From: a virus
DNA: 20,224 nucleotides
Strand: one strand, 5' to 3'
Virus record (IMG/VR): IMGVR_UViG_3300045999_009044
Span: 1-20,224 of that record
Both the position numbers and the translations under genes were made by a program. Position 1 is the first letter of the stretch. Each line of letters starts with the position of its first letter. Below, in pieces: positions 5,365-11,665 of this stretch. The notes beneath the pieces are model-generated. The model searched no databases, was not told where the DNA came from, and saw only the letters and a program-made list of their open reading frames with translations.

Positions 5365-5499
5365 ATGATGATTGGACCAAATTTATGTCAGATTGATTTT
5401 GTGCAAAATGGACAACTTTACACGGTTGAATATATATGCCAAGAGAATGGAATACTCCTAAAAGAGAGTGTTGGAACGGACCAATCCACAACATTCTAA
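5365..5499 (+). CDS. Small hypothetical protein (44 residues)
   Basis: ORF from ATG 5365 (M-M-I-G-P-N-L-C-Q-I-D-F-V) to TAA 5499, overlapping the next gene by 64 bp in another frame. The alternating pattern Q-I-D-F-V-Q-N-G-Q-L-Y-T-V-E-Y-I-C suggests two beta strands joined by a turn, and two cysteines are present. An upstream TTG at 5338 would add nine residues. Without it, 5336-5435 would be empty in an otherwise gapless region. No known family. Confidence 0.5.
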   Translation: MMIGPNLCQIDFVQNGQLYTVEYICQENGILLKESVGTDQSTTF

Positions 5500-5636
5500 A
5501 AGCAATAGATAATCACACCCGTCTTCATATGAAGACGGGTGATATTTGGCATGAAGAACAGGCCCAGATCTTGAGAAAGTATGTAAAAGATTTGAAAGTC
5601 TGGATACACAAAGAAGAAGGATGGTGGAATGAATGA
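5436..5636 (+). CDS. Small Trp-rich hypothetical protein (66 residues)
   Basis: 66 residues beginning M-P-R-E-W-N-T-P-K-R-E-C-W and ending E-G-W-W-N-E, with five tryptophans, several His and many Lys/Glu, predicted largely helical and cytoplasmic. A perfect 26-bp palindrome lies inside it (5516-5541). The stop overlaps the next ATG (ATGA at 5633-5636), so it is probably coupled to the secreted protein downstream. No family recognised. Confidence 0.7.
   Translation: MPREWNTPKRECWNGPIHNILKAIDNHTRLHMKTGDIWHEEQAQILRKYVKDLKVWIHKEEGWWNE
5516..5541. repeat. Perfect 26-bp palindrome inside a coding region
   Basis: CACCCGTCTTCAT (5516-5528) is followed directly by its exact reverse complement (5529-5541). 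In RNA it would form an 11-bp stem with an AUAU loop. There is no T-run, so it is not a standard terminator. It starts 17 bp after the stop of the 5365-5499 ORF and is read through as N-H-T-R-L-H-M-K-T-G. Confidence 0.9.
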
Positions 5637-6379
5637 AAAAATTCCTCACAGCAATCGGTTTATCCTTAACATTAACATTTCCCGCAATTGCCTCATCACT
5701 TGCACCTAAACAACCAACAGTGAGACCCTACAGTGCTGAAGCAATGGGTTGTATGATTCTTTTGGAATGTACTGAGGGAGTTGAAAAATTATCGGCAGAG
5801 TCGGAATTTTTAAAAGACCCAGATTTCGATCCGTTCAGGGAAGAAATAGTAAGGATTATAACTGCTCTGGATAAACTTGAAGTTCCTGTTTATGTTGCTC
5901 CGGAAAGATATTTTACTCCAAGAACAGTTGGTCTTTATAAACCTAACTACAATCGCTTCTTTATCAATGAAACTCTTTTAAAAGATGAGAGAGAGTTTTT
6001 GGGAACACTAAGACATGAAGGTTGGCATGTAGTTCAAGATGCAATGGGTGGTGGATTAAAAACTTCTTTTATGGCACAAGTACATCAGGATTCTGAAATT
6101 CCTGCTTGGGTGATGAAACAAACTAGATTAACTTATGAATCTATGATGCAGAGTCGTGCTATTCCTTGGGAAGCAGATGCCAATTGGGCAGAAGAGCAAC
6201 TTAACCAAACTGCCAGATATCTAGAAATGGCAGCAGAAAAACCATTGTGGGAACAGGTAATTCCAACACCAATGACTAAAGAATGGTTGATTGGTTGTGG
6301 ATGGATGAAACCACAAGACGGTTTGTATCCTTATTATCCAAACAAAAAAGTTCAGTATTGCACAGAGGGTAAGTATTGA
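5633..6379 (+). CDS. Secreted HExxH putative metallopeptidase
   Basis: 248 residues. It starts with a clear signal peptide (K-K-F-L-T-A-I-G-L-S-L-T-L-T, likely cleavage after A-I-A-S near residue 21). H128-E-G-W-H132 is a zinc-binding HExxH motif in a helical context (T-L-R-H-E-G-W-H-V-V-Q-D), and E180 in P-W-E-A-D-A is a plausible third ligand, the gluzincin arrangement. The C-terminus has W-L-I-G-C-G-W-M and a final Cys. If active it would cleave proteins or peptides in the periplasm of an infected cell, or reside in the virion. Activity and substrate are inference. It overlaps both neighbours by a few bases. Confidence 0.72.
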   Translation: MKKFLTAIGLSLTLTFPAIASSLAPKQPTVRPYSAEAMGCMILLECTEGVEKLSAESEFLKDPDFDPFREEIVRIITALDKLEVPVYVAPERYFTPRTVGLYKPNYNRFFINETLLKDEREFLGTLRHEGWHVVQDAMGGGLKTSFMAQVHQDSEIPAWVMKQTRLTYESMMQSRAIPWEADANWAEEQLNQTARYLEMAAEKPLWEQVIPTPMTKEWLIGCGWMKPQDGLYPYYPNKKVQYCTEGKY

Positions 6380-6531
6380 TGGATCAGTTTCCTTGGGGAG
6401 TTGTTATAATATTATCTTGTGGACTTATTTTTACTGGTTACGTAATTTACTACATATTAAAGTTAGCACATGAGGAGATGAAAGATGAAACATCTGAGTC
6501 TAATTCTATCAATCACAAGTCTGGGCATTAG
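6379..6531 (+). CDS. Small single-pass membrane protein (50 residues)
   Basis: ORF of 50 codons whose ATG overlaps the previous stop (TGATG at 6377-6381). One transmembrane helix (about residues 7-27, V-V-I-I-L-S-C-G-L-I-F) is followed by a polar tail rich in Glu, Ser and His. It overlaps the next gene by 47 bp in another frame. No family recognised; an envelope role is suggested only by topology and by its membrane or secreted neighbours. Confidence 0.6.
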   Translation: MDQFPWGVVIILSCGLIFTGYVIYYILKLAHEEMKDETSESNSINHKSGH

Positions 6532-6697
6532 TGCTGCTATTGGTGTAGGTGCTTATATTACCTACCAAAAAGCACAGAAGATTCTAGACAATCCAGAAGC
6601 ATTTGTTGGTGCTGTTGTAGAGAAGCAAGTATCCAAAGCATTTGAAAAATTACCTATTCCTAAACTAAATACTGAGAAGTTTAAATTACCATTCTAA
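6485..6697 (+). CDS. Small membrane-anchored protein (70 residues)
   Basis: 70 residues beginning M-K-H-L-S-L-I-L-S-I-T-S-L-G with an N-terminal hydrophobic segment (about 4-27) that could be a signal anchor, then a soluble stretch (Q-K-A-Q-K-I-L, V-V-E-K-Q-V-S-K-A-F) and a basic tail ending F-K-L-P-F. GAGGAG (6472-6477) precedes ATG 6485 by seven bases. The stop overlaps the start of the nuclease gene. Function unknown. Confidence 0.7.
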   Translation: MKHLSLILSITSLGISAAIGVGAYITYQKAQKILDNPEAFVGAVVEKQVSKAFEKLPIPKLNTEKFKLPF

Positions 6698-7128
6698 TGG
6701 CAGATAAAGATCCATACATTTATAAAATTAAATCAGTTGGAAGAGTTGTTGATGGTGATACTATTGACGCATCAATTGATTTGGGATTTGATGTAAGTTT
6801 AGAAAAAAGAATTCGTCTTGCTGGTGTTGATACTCCAGAAAGCAGAACAACAGATAAAGAAGAAAAAGCACTTGGGTTAGATGCTAAGAATTGGTTGAAG
6901 CATCGTTTAGAAGAAGCAAAAGATATTATTATTCGTACACAACTTCCAGATTCCACTGAGAAGTATGGGAGAATTATTGGACAACTTTATATAAATGGTG
7001 AAGAAGTATCTTTGAATAAACAAATGATTAATGAGGGATATGCTCGTGAATATTTTGGAGATACAAAAAATAAAGATTGGGAACCACTTAAAGAAATCAG
7101 AAGAAAAAACGGAACCTTAGTAGAATGA
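6697..7128 (+). CDS. Thermonuclease (staphylococcal nuclease family)
   Basis: Calcium-dependent phosphodiesterase of the SNase family, 143 residues, just the catalytic domain. Conserved blocks are V-V-D-G-D21-T-I-D, R40-L-A-G-V-D45-T-P-E48 and K-Y-G-R92-I-I-G-Q. These correspond to D21, R35, D40, E43 and R87 of the staphylococcal enzyme, so all catalytic and metal residues are present. No signal peptide is seen, so it probably acts inside the infected cell, for example on host DNA or RNA. Its start overlaps the preceding stop (TAATG) and its stop overlaps the next ATG (ATGA). Confidence 0.93.
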   Translation: MADKDPYIYKIKSVGRVVDGDTIDASIDLGFDVSLEKRIRLAGVDTPESRTTDKEEKALGLDAKNWLKHRLEEAKDIIIRTQLPDSTEKYGRIIGQLYINGEEVSLNKQMINEGYAREYFGDTKNKDWEPLKEIRRKNGTLVE

Positions 7129-7358
7129 AACTTTTTATCTTAGATATTTTAATAGTTCTAAGATTATTAACAAATGACGGCATAATGCTTGAGAATAGAA
7201 GACCTATTCCCAAGAGACAACCACCAGAAGTATTTCGTTTTGTTAGGAGACCCGCACGAAGAGGGCGTAAAAAATCTTTACAATTTGATGTTTCTTTATT
7301 AAATAGTAAAGATTTGTTTAAGGTGTTACACAATGACCACGGCACCAGCAAAGGATAA
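7125..7358 (+). CDS. Small basic hypothetical protein (77 residues)
   Basis: 77 residues: a short hydrophobic start (M-K-L-F-I-L-D-I-L-I-V-L), then a very basic Pro/Arg-rich middle (R-R-P-I-P-K-R-Q-P-P, R-R-P-A-R-R-G-R-K-K) that could bind nucleic acid or membrane phosphates. The ATG overlaps the nuclease stop. If ATG 7185 (M-L-E-N-R-R-P) is the true start, the hydrophobic segment is lost. No family recognised. Confidence 0.6.
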   Translation: MKLFILDILIVLRLLTNDGIMLENRRPIPKRQPPEVFRFVRRPARRGRKKSLQFDVSLLNSKDLFKVLHNDHGTSKG

Positions 7359-7467
7359 GCGTAAAGAAGAGAAGGATAATATTTTTCTAGAAATTCTTTA
7401 TAACGTTTTAGTTCAATTGCCAGCAGTGATTATTGTGTGGATTATTTCTAAATTCACTTCAGATTGA
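7333..7467 (+). CDS. Small C-terminal-anchored membrane protein (44 residues)
   Basis: ORF of 44 codons overlapping the previous gene by 26 bp. A charged head (M-T-T-A-P-A-K-D-K-R-K-E-E-K) is followed by one transmembrane helix (about 20-40, ending A-V-I-I-V-W-I-I-S-K-F). It is the last plus-strand gene before the minus-strand block, and its stop lies within the last codons of the convergent gene. Function unknown. Confidence 0.6.
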   Translation: MTTAPAKDKRKEEKDNIFLEILYNVLVQLPAVIIVWIISKFTSD

Positions 7468-8334
7468 AAACTTAGCCGATAATTTCTTAGCAATTTTTTT
7501 AGCAGGGGCAAAGAGAGGTTTAAATCTTTCTTTGCCTTCTTTTGTGAACTTATCTTTTATTACATCATCAATGATGATTTTATTATCAATCTCATAGAGA
7601 GCATTGATTTCTACTTGGTCACGAATATATTGTTCTACATTGGATACTTGTTCTATTAAACGAGTTCCTTCTGCAGAATATTCAAAAACATCTACATGTC
7701 CACCCTCTGCTAGGACATAATGTAGAACGGGTTTAACTTGTTTGATTTTAATTTTGAACTTGTTCTTTGTTGCTTCTTTGATAATTGGTTCTGCTGCGTT
7801 TTTCAGAGCATTCAGGACAGTTGTTGATGTTATTGTTGCAGCAGTCGTAACTACTGCGACAGCACCAGCCGTAGCAACAAGAGAAGGGTCAGGTAAATTA
7901 ATATCGATTCCATTTATAGTAAAAGTTGGAGTAGTAGGTTTGTCTGCTGGTATTTCAGCAATTGGTGTTTGCGGTAGGGGGATTTGAGCAACCTGAGGCA
8001 GTTGAGGGGGAGGGGTGGTATCTGGCAATCCTCTTTCTTTTGGTTTTTCTTCCTGTTTTTGTTTTTCTCTTTCTGCTTTTACTGCAGCATCAAACTCTGC
8101 TTGAGTTGGAACATTAATGACTGGATATGGTATTCTTGTATTTGGAACATCAACAATGGGAACTTCTAACCCACGAACAACTGGTGCCTCAACATCACGA
8201 ATTGCTGGCTTTTCTATAGTGGAAATTACAGAAGGACCAGCAATTTTATTGATGTTTGAATTGGGAACATTAATCGGATTATTTCCGATTATAGGTCTTA
8301 AACTAGAAGTATCAATTGGCTTTATTGGTTCCAT
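7459..8334 (-). CDS. Proline-rich protein with one hydrophobic segment, possible virion structural protein
   Basis: 291 residues. The N-terminal third is rich in Ile, Pro, Val and Asn in short repeated phrases (N-P-I-N-V-P, V-E-A-P-V-V-R, V-P-I-V-D-V-P-N). A charged helix (A-E-R-E-K-Q-K-Q-E-E-K-P-K) and a Pro/Gln-rich linker follow. Next comes an Ala/Thr/Val-rich hydrophobic stretch (about 152-178, V-A-T-A-G-A-V-A-V-V-T-T-A-A), then a mixed soluble C-terminal domain with a basic end. Last gene of the four-gene minus-strand operon, overlapping its upstream neighbour by 23 bp and the convergent plus-strand gene by 9 bp. No enzyme motif; a structural role is a guess from composition. Confidence 0.72.
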   Translation of the reverse strand: MEPIKPIDTSSLRPIIGNNPINVPNSNINKIAGPSVISTIEKPAIRDVEAPVVRGLEVPIVDVPNTRIPYPVINVPTQAEFDAAVKAEREKQKQEEKPKERGLPDTTPPPQLPQVAQIPLPQTPIAEIPADKPTTPTFTINGIDINLPDPSLVATAGAVAVVTTAATITSTTVLNALKNAAEPIIKEATKNKFKIKIKQVKPVLHYVLAEGGHVDVFEYSAEGTRLIEQVSNVEQYIRDQVEINALYEIDNKIIIDDVIKDKFTKEGKERFKPLFAPAKKIAKKLSAKFSI

Positions 8335-8896
8335 TTACTACGTCCTCAACCTTTGGATATTTCACAACAACATCTGCACAAACTTTATAGTAAGGACTTT
8401 CTGGATGGAACATTACTCCATTCTTGTATGCTTCTCCACATTTTAATAATCTAACTAATTCAAAATCTAGTCTTGCTTTATCGGTTTCTACTTGCTGCCT
8501 AGCAATTTCAGTTGCTGCTCTTTTTTTGCACAAATCCATTAGATTCCCATCTAATGGAATATTCAGTCCAGCTGAAATTCCCCAGTTGCCATTGCGAGAA
8601 GCGAAACTTTCCGGATCATCACTATTATTTCCACTGTGCATTAAAAATGGTGAGATACTAAAAGTTGCTCCTTGGCAACTAACTCCTCCACCATATGTAT
8701 TCACTGCATATGGTCCTTGAAGAACTTGAACTGCTTGATTGGTTACATTGCCAGTAGCACTTGCACTTGGTCCAGCAATATTTGTATTACTAGGTGCAGG
8801 AGTGCTTTGGGCAAATGCAGTTCCTGTTGAGATTATTGCGTAAAGACAGAGATTGATGTAGTGGTTGATTGTGTTTCTGTAGTGCGATCTATCCAT
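8312..8896 (-). CDS. Secreted hypothetical protein of the minus-strand operon
   Basis: 194 residues. A polar 14-residue start is followed by a hydrophobic core and A-F-A-Q-S, a good signal-peptidase site near residue 29. A Ser/Thr/Asn/Pro-rich stretch leads into G-G-G-V-S-C-Q-G-A-T-F-S-I-S-P-F. A later helix (A-A-T-E-I-A-R-Q-Q-V-E-T-D-K-A-R) and a Cys-containing C-terminus follow. The paired cysteines and export signal suggest an envelope or extracellular protein. The ATG lies 64 bp inside the upstream gene; no later standard start exists before the signal-peptide core, so the overlap seems real. No family recognised. Confidence 0.7.
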   Translation of the reverse strand: MDRSHYRNTINHYINLCLYAIISTGTAFAQSTPAPSNTNIAGPSASATGNVTNQAVQVLQGPYAVNTYGGGVSCQGATFSISPFLMHSGNNSDDPESFASRNGNWGISAGLNIPLDGNLMDLCKKRAATEIARQQVETDKARLDFELVRLLKCGEAYKNGVMFHPESPYYKVCADVVVKYPKVEDVVNGTNKAN

Positions 8897-9198
8897 GTTT
8901 CTTTTGCCACTCCTGGGCCAAGATATGTCTCACTAAATTGAAATGGAGCACCTTGAGTCATGATGCTATAACTGGCACCTTTTTGTGGATTTCCAGGGAT
9001 GTTAATATTTGTGCCACTTACCGTATAAGATTCACCAGTTGTATATTCGACTTGACGAATGGTTTCTATAATTTTTGTTGTTGATTCTGTTGTTGCATTG
9101 ATTGTACCTCTGGTGAAATTTGGTACAACACTATCAGCATAAACGGGAGTACAAATGACTCCCGTTGCTAAAAGCAAAGCGGGAGTTAAATGTTTCAT
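8833..9198 (-). CDS. Secreted beta-rich protein, paralogue of the adjacent gene
   Basis: 121 residues with a typical signal peptide (M-K-H-L-T-P-A-L-L-L-A-T-G, cleavage likely after V-Y-A, residue 21). The mature part is Thr/Ser-rich. Its block G-E-S-Y-T-V-S-G-T-N-I followed by G-A-S-Y-S-I-M-T-Q-G-A-P-F-Q-F-S-E matches the neighbouring gene (G-A-S-Y-S-A-S-G-T-N-I and Y-D-I-N-T-P-G-Q-A-F-T-F-S-E), so the two are diverged duplicates. Overlaps both neighbours. Function unknown. Confidence 0.72.
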   Translation of the reverse strand: MKHLTPALLLATGVICTPVYADSVVPNFTRGTINATTESTTKIIETIRQVEYTTGESYTVSGTNINIPGNPQKGASYSIMTQGAPFQFSETYLGPGVAKETWIDRTTETQSTTTSISVFTQ

Positions 9199-9656
9199 TT
9201 AAATACGCTTAATTCAATGGATCTTTGAGCAGTAGCACTTGTTCCAGCACCACCAGCAGTAACAGTAGGAACGCCAGTTGGGGAAAGAGTACCTGCAAGG
9301 GTTCCTTTTTCGCCACCAACTTGAGTTATGCTATCTCCATAGAGATTTGGTGTTCCAATTACGCCATTCGTAACTGTTTGTGTATTAACTGGGGTATCCG
9401 CAGCATTAAAACTTTCGGAGAAAGTAAATGCTTGACCTGGGGTATTAATGTCATAGGTTCCAGCACCACCTACACCACCAAAGGATGTCGATTGGATATT
9501 GGTTCCTGATGCTGAATAAGAAGCACCAATTCTGGTTGATTGAACTGCGGCACCATCAACTTTCAATTGCACAGAGTCAGTGATTCTTGATGTGATTTCA
9601 GCAGCATTAACTGGGATTGCGAAGAATAACGAAAAGGCCAATAGAAGTCTTTTCAT
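9195..9656 (-). CDS. Secreted Gly/Thr-rich protein, first gene of the minus-strand operon
   Basis: 153 residues. Signal peptide M-K-R-L-L-L-A-F-S-L-F-F-A with likely cleavage after V-N-A (residue 18). The mature part is rich in Gly, Thr, Ser and Val with G-G-V-G-G-A-G-T-Y and T-A-G-G-A-G-T-S-A-T, suggesting beta structure, and ends R-S-I-E-L-S-V-F-K. It shares the SGTNI...FxFSE block with the next gene downstream. The stop of this gene overlaps the start of that one by 4 bp. A CTAAATA motif upstream (9689-9683 on the minus strand) may be its late promoter. Confidence 0.74.
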   Translation of the reverse strand: MKRLLLAFSLFFAIPVNAAEITSRITDSVQLKVDGAAVQSTRIGASYSASGTNIQSTSFGGVGGAGTYDINTPGQAFTFSESFNAADTPVNTQTVTNGVIGTPNLYGDSITQVGGEKGTLAGTLSPTGVPTVTAGGAGTSATAQRSIELSVFK

Positions 9657-9682
9657 TTTCTTGTGGTGATAAAAACTACAAG

Positions 9683-9689
9683 TATTTAG
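9683..9689 (-). promoter_or_regulatory. Possible late promoter for the minus-strand operon
   Basis: CTAAATA on the minus strand, 27 bp before the ATG at 9656. T4-type late promoters consist of one -10-like element near TATAAATA, and CTAAATA-like variants occur in cyanophages. The intergenic region is very AT-rich, so a chance match is possible. Confidence 0.4.
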
Positions 9690-9703
9690 TAAATAATAGT
9701 AAA

Positions 9704-9710
9704 ATAAATA
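9704..9710 (+). promoter_or_regulatory. T4-type late promoter-like motif before the S74 fibre gene
   Basis: ATAAATA 25 bp before the GTG start at 9736, back to back with the minus-strand motif at 9683-9689. Together they would form a divergent late promoter pair between the two gene blocks. Confidence 0.5.
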
Positions 9711-9735
9711 ATAGTATAAAAAATTTTATTAATAA

Positions 9736-11631
9736 GTGGCACTCAGAAAACCTTCAGATTTTTTTAGAAAAGAAAAAGAGGAATCCAACGTTTTAGTTGT
9801 GGAGCCTGATGAAACTTTGCGTGAAGATTTAAGCAAAGTAGAAAATCTTTCAAGTCAAATACTTCAGTTGCAGCAAGAACTTGCTCAAAAAGTAGTTAAA
9901 AATGATTTGGAAACTTTAATTCTTTCTCAAATTAGTGAAATGAGAGAGAAATTTGAGTTTTTAAAGAATGATATTAAAAATTCAAATAATAATGATATTG
10001 CTATTTTTAATACGTCATTATCTGAAGTTGTAGATATTGTTAACAATTTAGTTGAGAATGAGATACCAAAATATAAAAAACAGATTACTAAAAACGAAGT
10101 TTATGTTGGAGAGAAAGTAAATCAGATACAAGAAACAATAGATAGGAATATTTCTGATATTCGTGAAGAAGTTGAGGTCAAATTTGATGAGATTGCAGAA
10201 GTTGTTGACAATAATTTAGACTATTTTAATCAACAACTTCAAGAGTCTTCTTTTCAAGTTAAAAAAACTACTGAAACATACTTCAATCTCTCAAAAATTT
10301 TAGAGAATAAAGTTTTAAGTGAAAACGAAAAACTTAAAGAATATTCTCAAGAAATTGAAAAACTTCAAAAAACATTTACGGAACTACATAAAAACTTAAC
10401 TGAGGAAATAGATTCACACCAAGAATCGATAAAAAATAATGTAGAAGACAGAATCAATTCTTTTATTTCTAATGTTGATGAAGATGTACAAAATGTTTTT
10501 AAAAAAGTAAATGATATTCAAAATCAAGTAAGTTCGCAGATTTCAAATATTAAATCTGATGTTGTAATTTTTGAAAAGCACAATAAAGAAACAACAAGAA
10601 TAATTGAAGAATTTTCAAATGAGATTTCTAGAATAACTAAACTTGATAATAATATTAATGTTATTGAAAATAATGTTGAGATATTGCAGAATGAATATGA
10701 ACTGATTTCAAATAAATCTATTGAGACAAAGAAAAATTTGGAGGTTATTGAAAAATACATTCAAAACCATCATCAAGATATTATTGACCTTAAAGAAGAA
10801 GTTTTTGTAGAAATCGAAAGACTTTTTTCGGGAAATTTTCAAGAAAATATTGAAAGACTCGAAAAGAAAATTGATTTTATTCGGGAAACTTATTCTAAGA
10901 TTGAACCTGAAATTATTGTAAAAGAAGTTATTGGGGAAGGTGTTCTTAATGAACCACCTGATGTAAAAAATTCCGACCCACTTACTCCTCTTAATCAGAA
11001 TTTTGTAACTTTAGATCAACTTCAAGGACATTACCGATTATTTCTTAATCGTATTCAACAGCAACTTGCAACGATTGGTGGAGGCGGAGAAACTCGTCTT
11101 AAATATCTTGATGATATTGTTGGAATTGCTACAAATGCAAGTGCTTATGATGGTAAATTTTTAAAGTATAATCATTCAATTGGAAAATTTGAATTTGTTA
11201 CCGTTTCTGTTAGTGGAGATTCTGCTTGGTCGCAGACTGATGGTGGTATTGTTGTTGCATCTAATATTGGTATTAATACAAATAATCCATCCTCTGCTCT
11301 TACTGTTAATGGTGATGCCAGTGTTAGTGGAATTGTTACTGCAACTGATTTTAATTCTGCATCAGATATAAACTTAAAAGAAAATATAAGTCCAATTGAA
11401 AACCCCTTAGATAAAGTTATTAAATTGGAAGGAGTTAATTTTCAATGGAAAGAAAGTGGTAAGAAATCTTTAGGTGTCATTGCTCAAGAAGTTGAAAAAG
11501 TTCTACCTGAATTGGTTTCCGGAGAAGAAACTAAAACTGTGAATTATAACGGTATTATTGGACTTCTTATTGAATGTGTTAAAAAACAGCAAGAAGAAAT
11601 TAATGAACTAAAACGACTTATCGATAAATAA
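9736..11631 (+). CDS. Coiled-coil fibre protein with C-terminal S74 self-cleaving chaperone
   Basis: 631 residues. About residues 25-420 form a long charged coiled coil (many Glu/Lys/Asn/Ile heptads), the shaft of a trimeric fibre. A Gly-rich turn (T-I-G-G-G-G-E-T-R) leads to beta-like segments (G-I-N-T-N-N-P-S-S-A-L-T-V-N-G). The C-terminal domain has the Peptidase S74 intramolecular chaperone signature S-D-I-N-L-K-E-N-I, with S543 and K548 spaced like the endosialidase Ser-Lys dyad, then G-V-I-A-Q-E-V-E-K-V-L-P-E and a terminal coiled coil. In that family the chaperone folds the trimer and then cleaves itself off just before the Ser. GTG 9736 is the only sensible start, without a clear Shine-Dalgarno. 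First gene of the late fibre block. Confidence 0.85.
   Translation: MALRKPSDFFRKEKEESNVLVVEPDETLREDLSKVENLSSQILQLQQELAQKVVKNDLETLILSQISEMREKFEFLKNDIKNSNNNDIAIFNTSLSEVVDIVNNLVENEIPKYKKQITKNEVYVGEKVNQIQETIDRNISDIREEVEVKFDEIAEVVDNNLDYFNQQLQESSFQVKKTTETYFNLSKILENKVLSENEKLKEYSQEIEKLQKTFTELHKNLTEEIDSHQESIKNNVEDRINSFISNVDEDVQNVFKKVNDIQNQVSSQISNIKSDVVIFEKHNKETTRIIEEFSNEISRITKLDNNINVIENNVEILQNEYELISNKSIETKKNLEVIEKYIQNHHQDIIDLKEEVFVEIERLFSGNFQENIERLEKKIDFIRETYSKIEPEIIVKEVIGEGVLNEPPDVKNSDPLTPLNQNFVTLDQLQGHYRLFLNRIQQQLATIGGGGETRLKYLDDIVGIATNASAYDGKFLKYNHSIGKFEFVTVSVSGDSAWSQTDGGIVVASNIGINTNNPSSALTVNGDASVSGIVTATDFNSASDINLKENISPIENPLDKVIKLEGVNFQWKESGKKSLGVIAQEVEKVLPELVSGEETKTVNYNGIIGLLIECVKKQQEEINELKRLIDK
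11624..11630 (+). promoter_or_regulatory. T4-type late promoter-like motif overlapping a stop codon
   Basis: ATAAATA built from the last two codons and stop of the S74 fibre gene (GAT AAA TAA), 35 bp before the collagen-like fibre ATG. Confidence 0.5.
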
Positions 11632-11665
11632 TAACAACTACCCAGCAGTATTGCGAAGACGGTAA

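Noticed and set aside
5516-5541. Palindrome as a rho-independent terminator
   Set aside because: No T-run follows, and it lies within a gene that appears intact.
9657-9735. Possible tRNA or small RNA in the divergent intergenic region
   Set aside because: It is only AT-rich sequence with promoter-like motifs; no cloverleaf or stable stem is seen.
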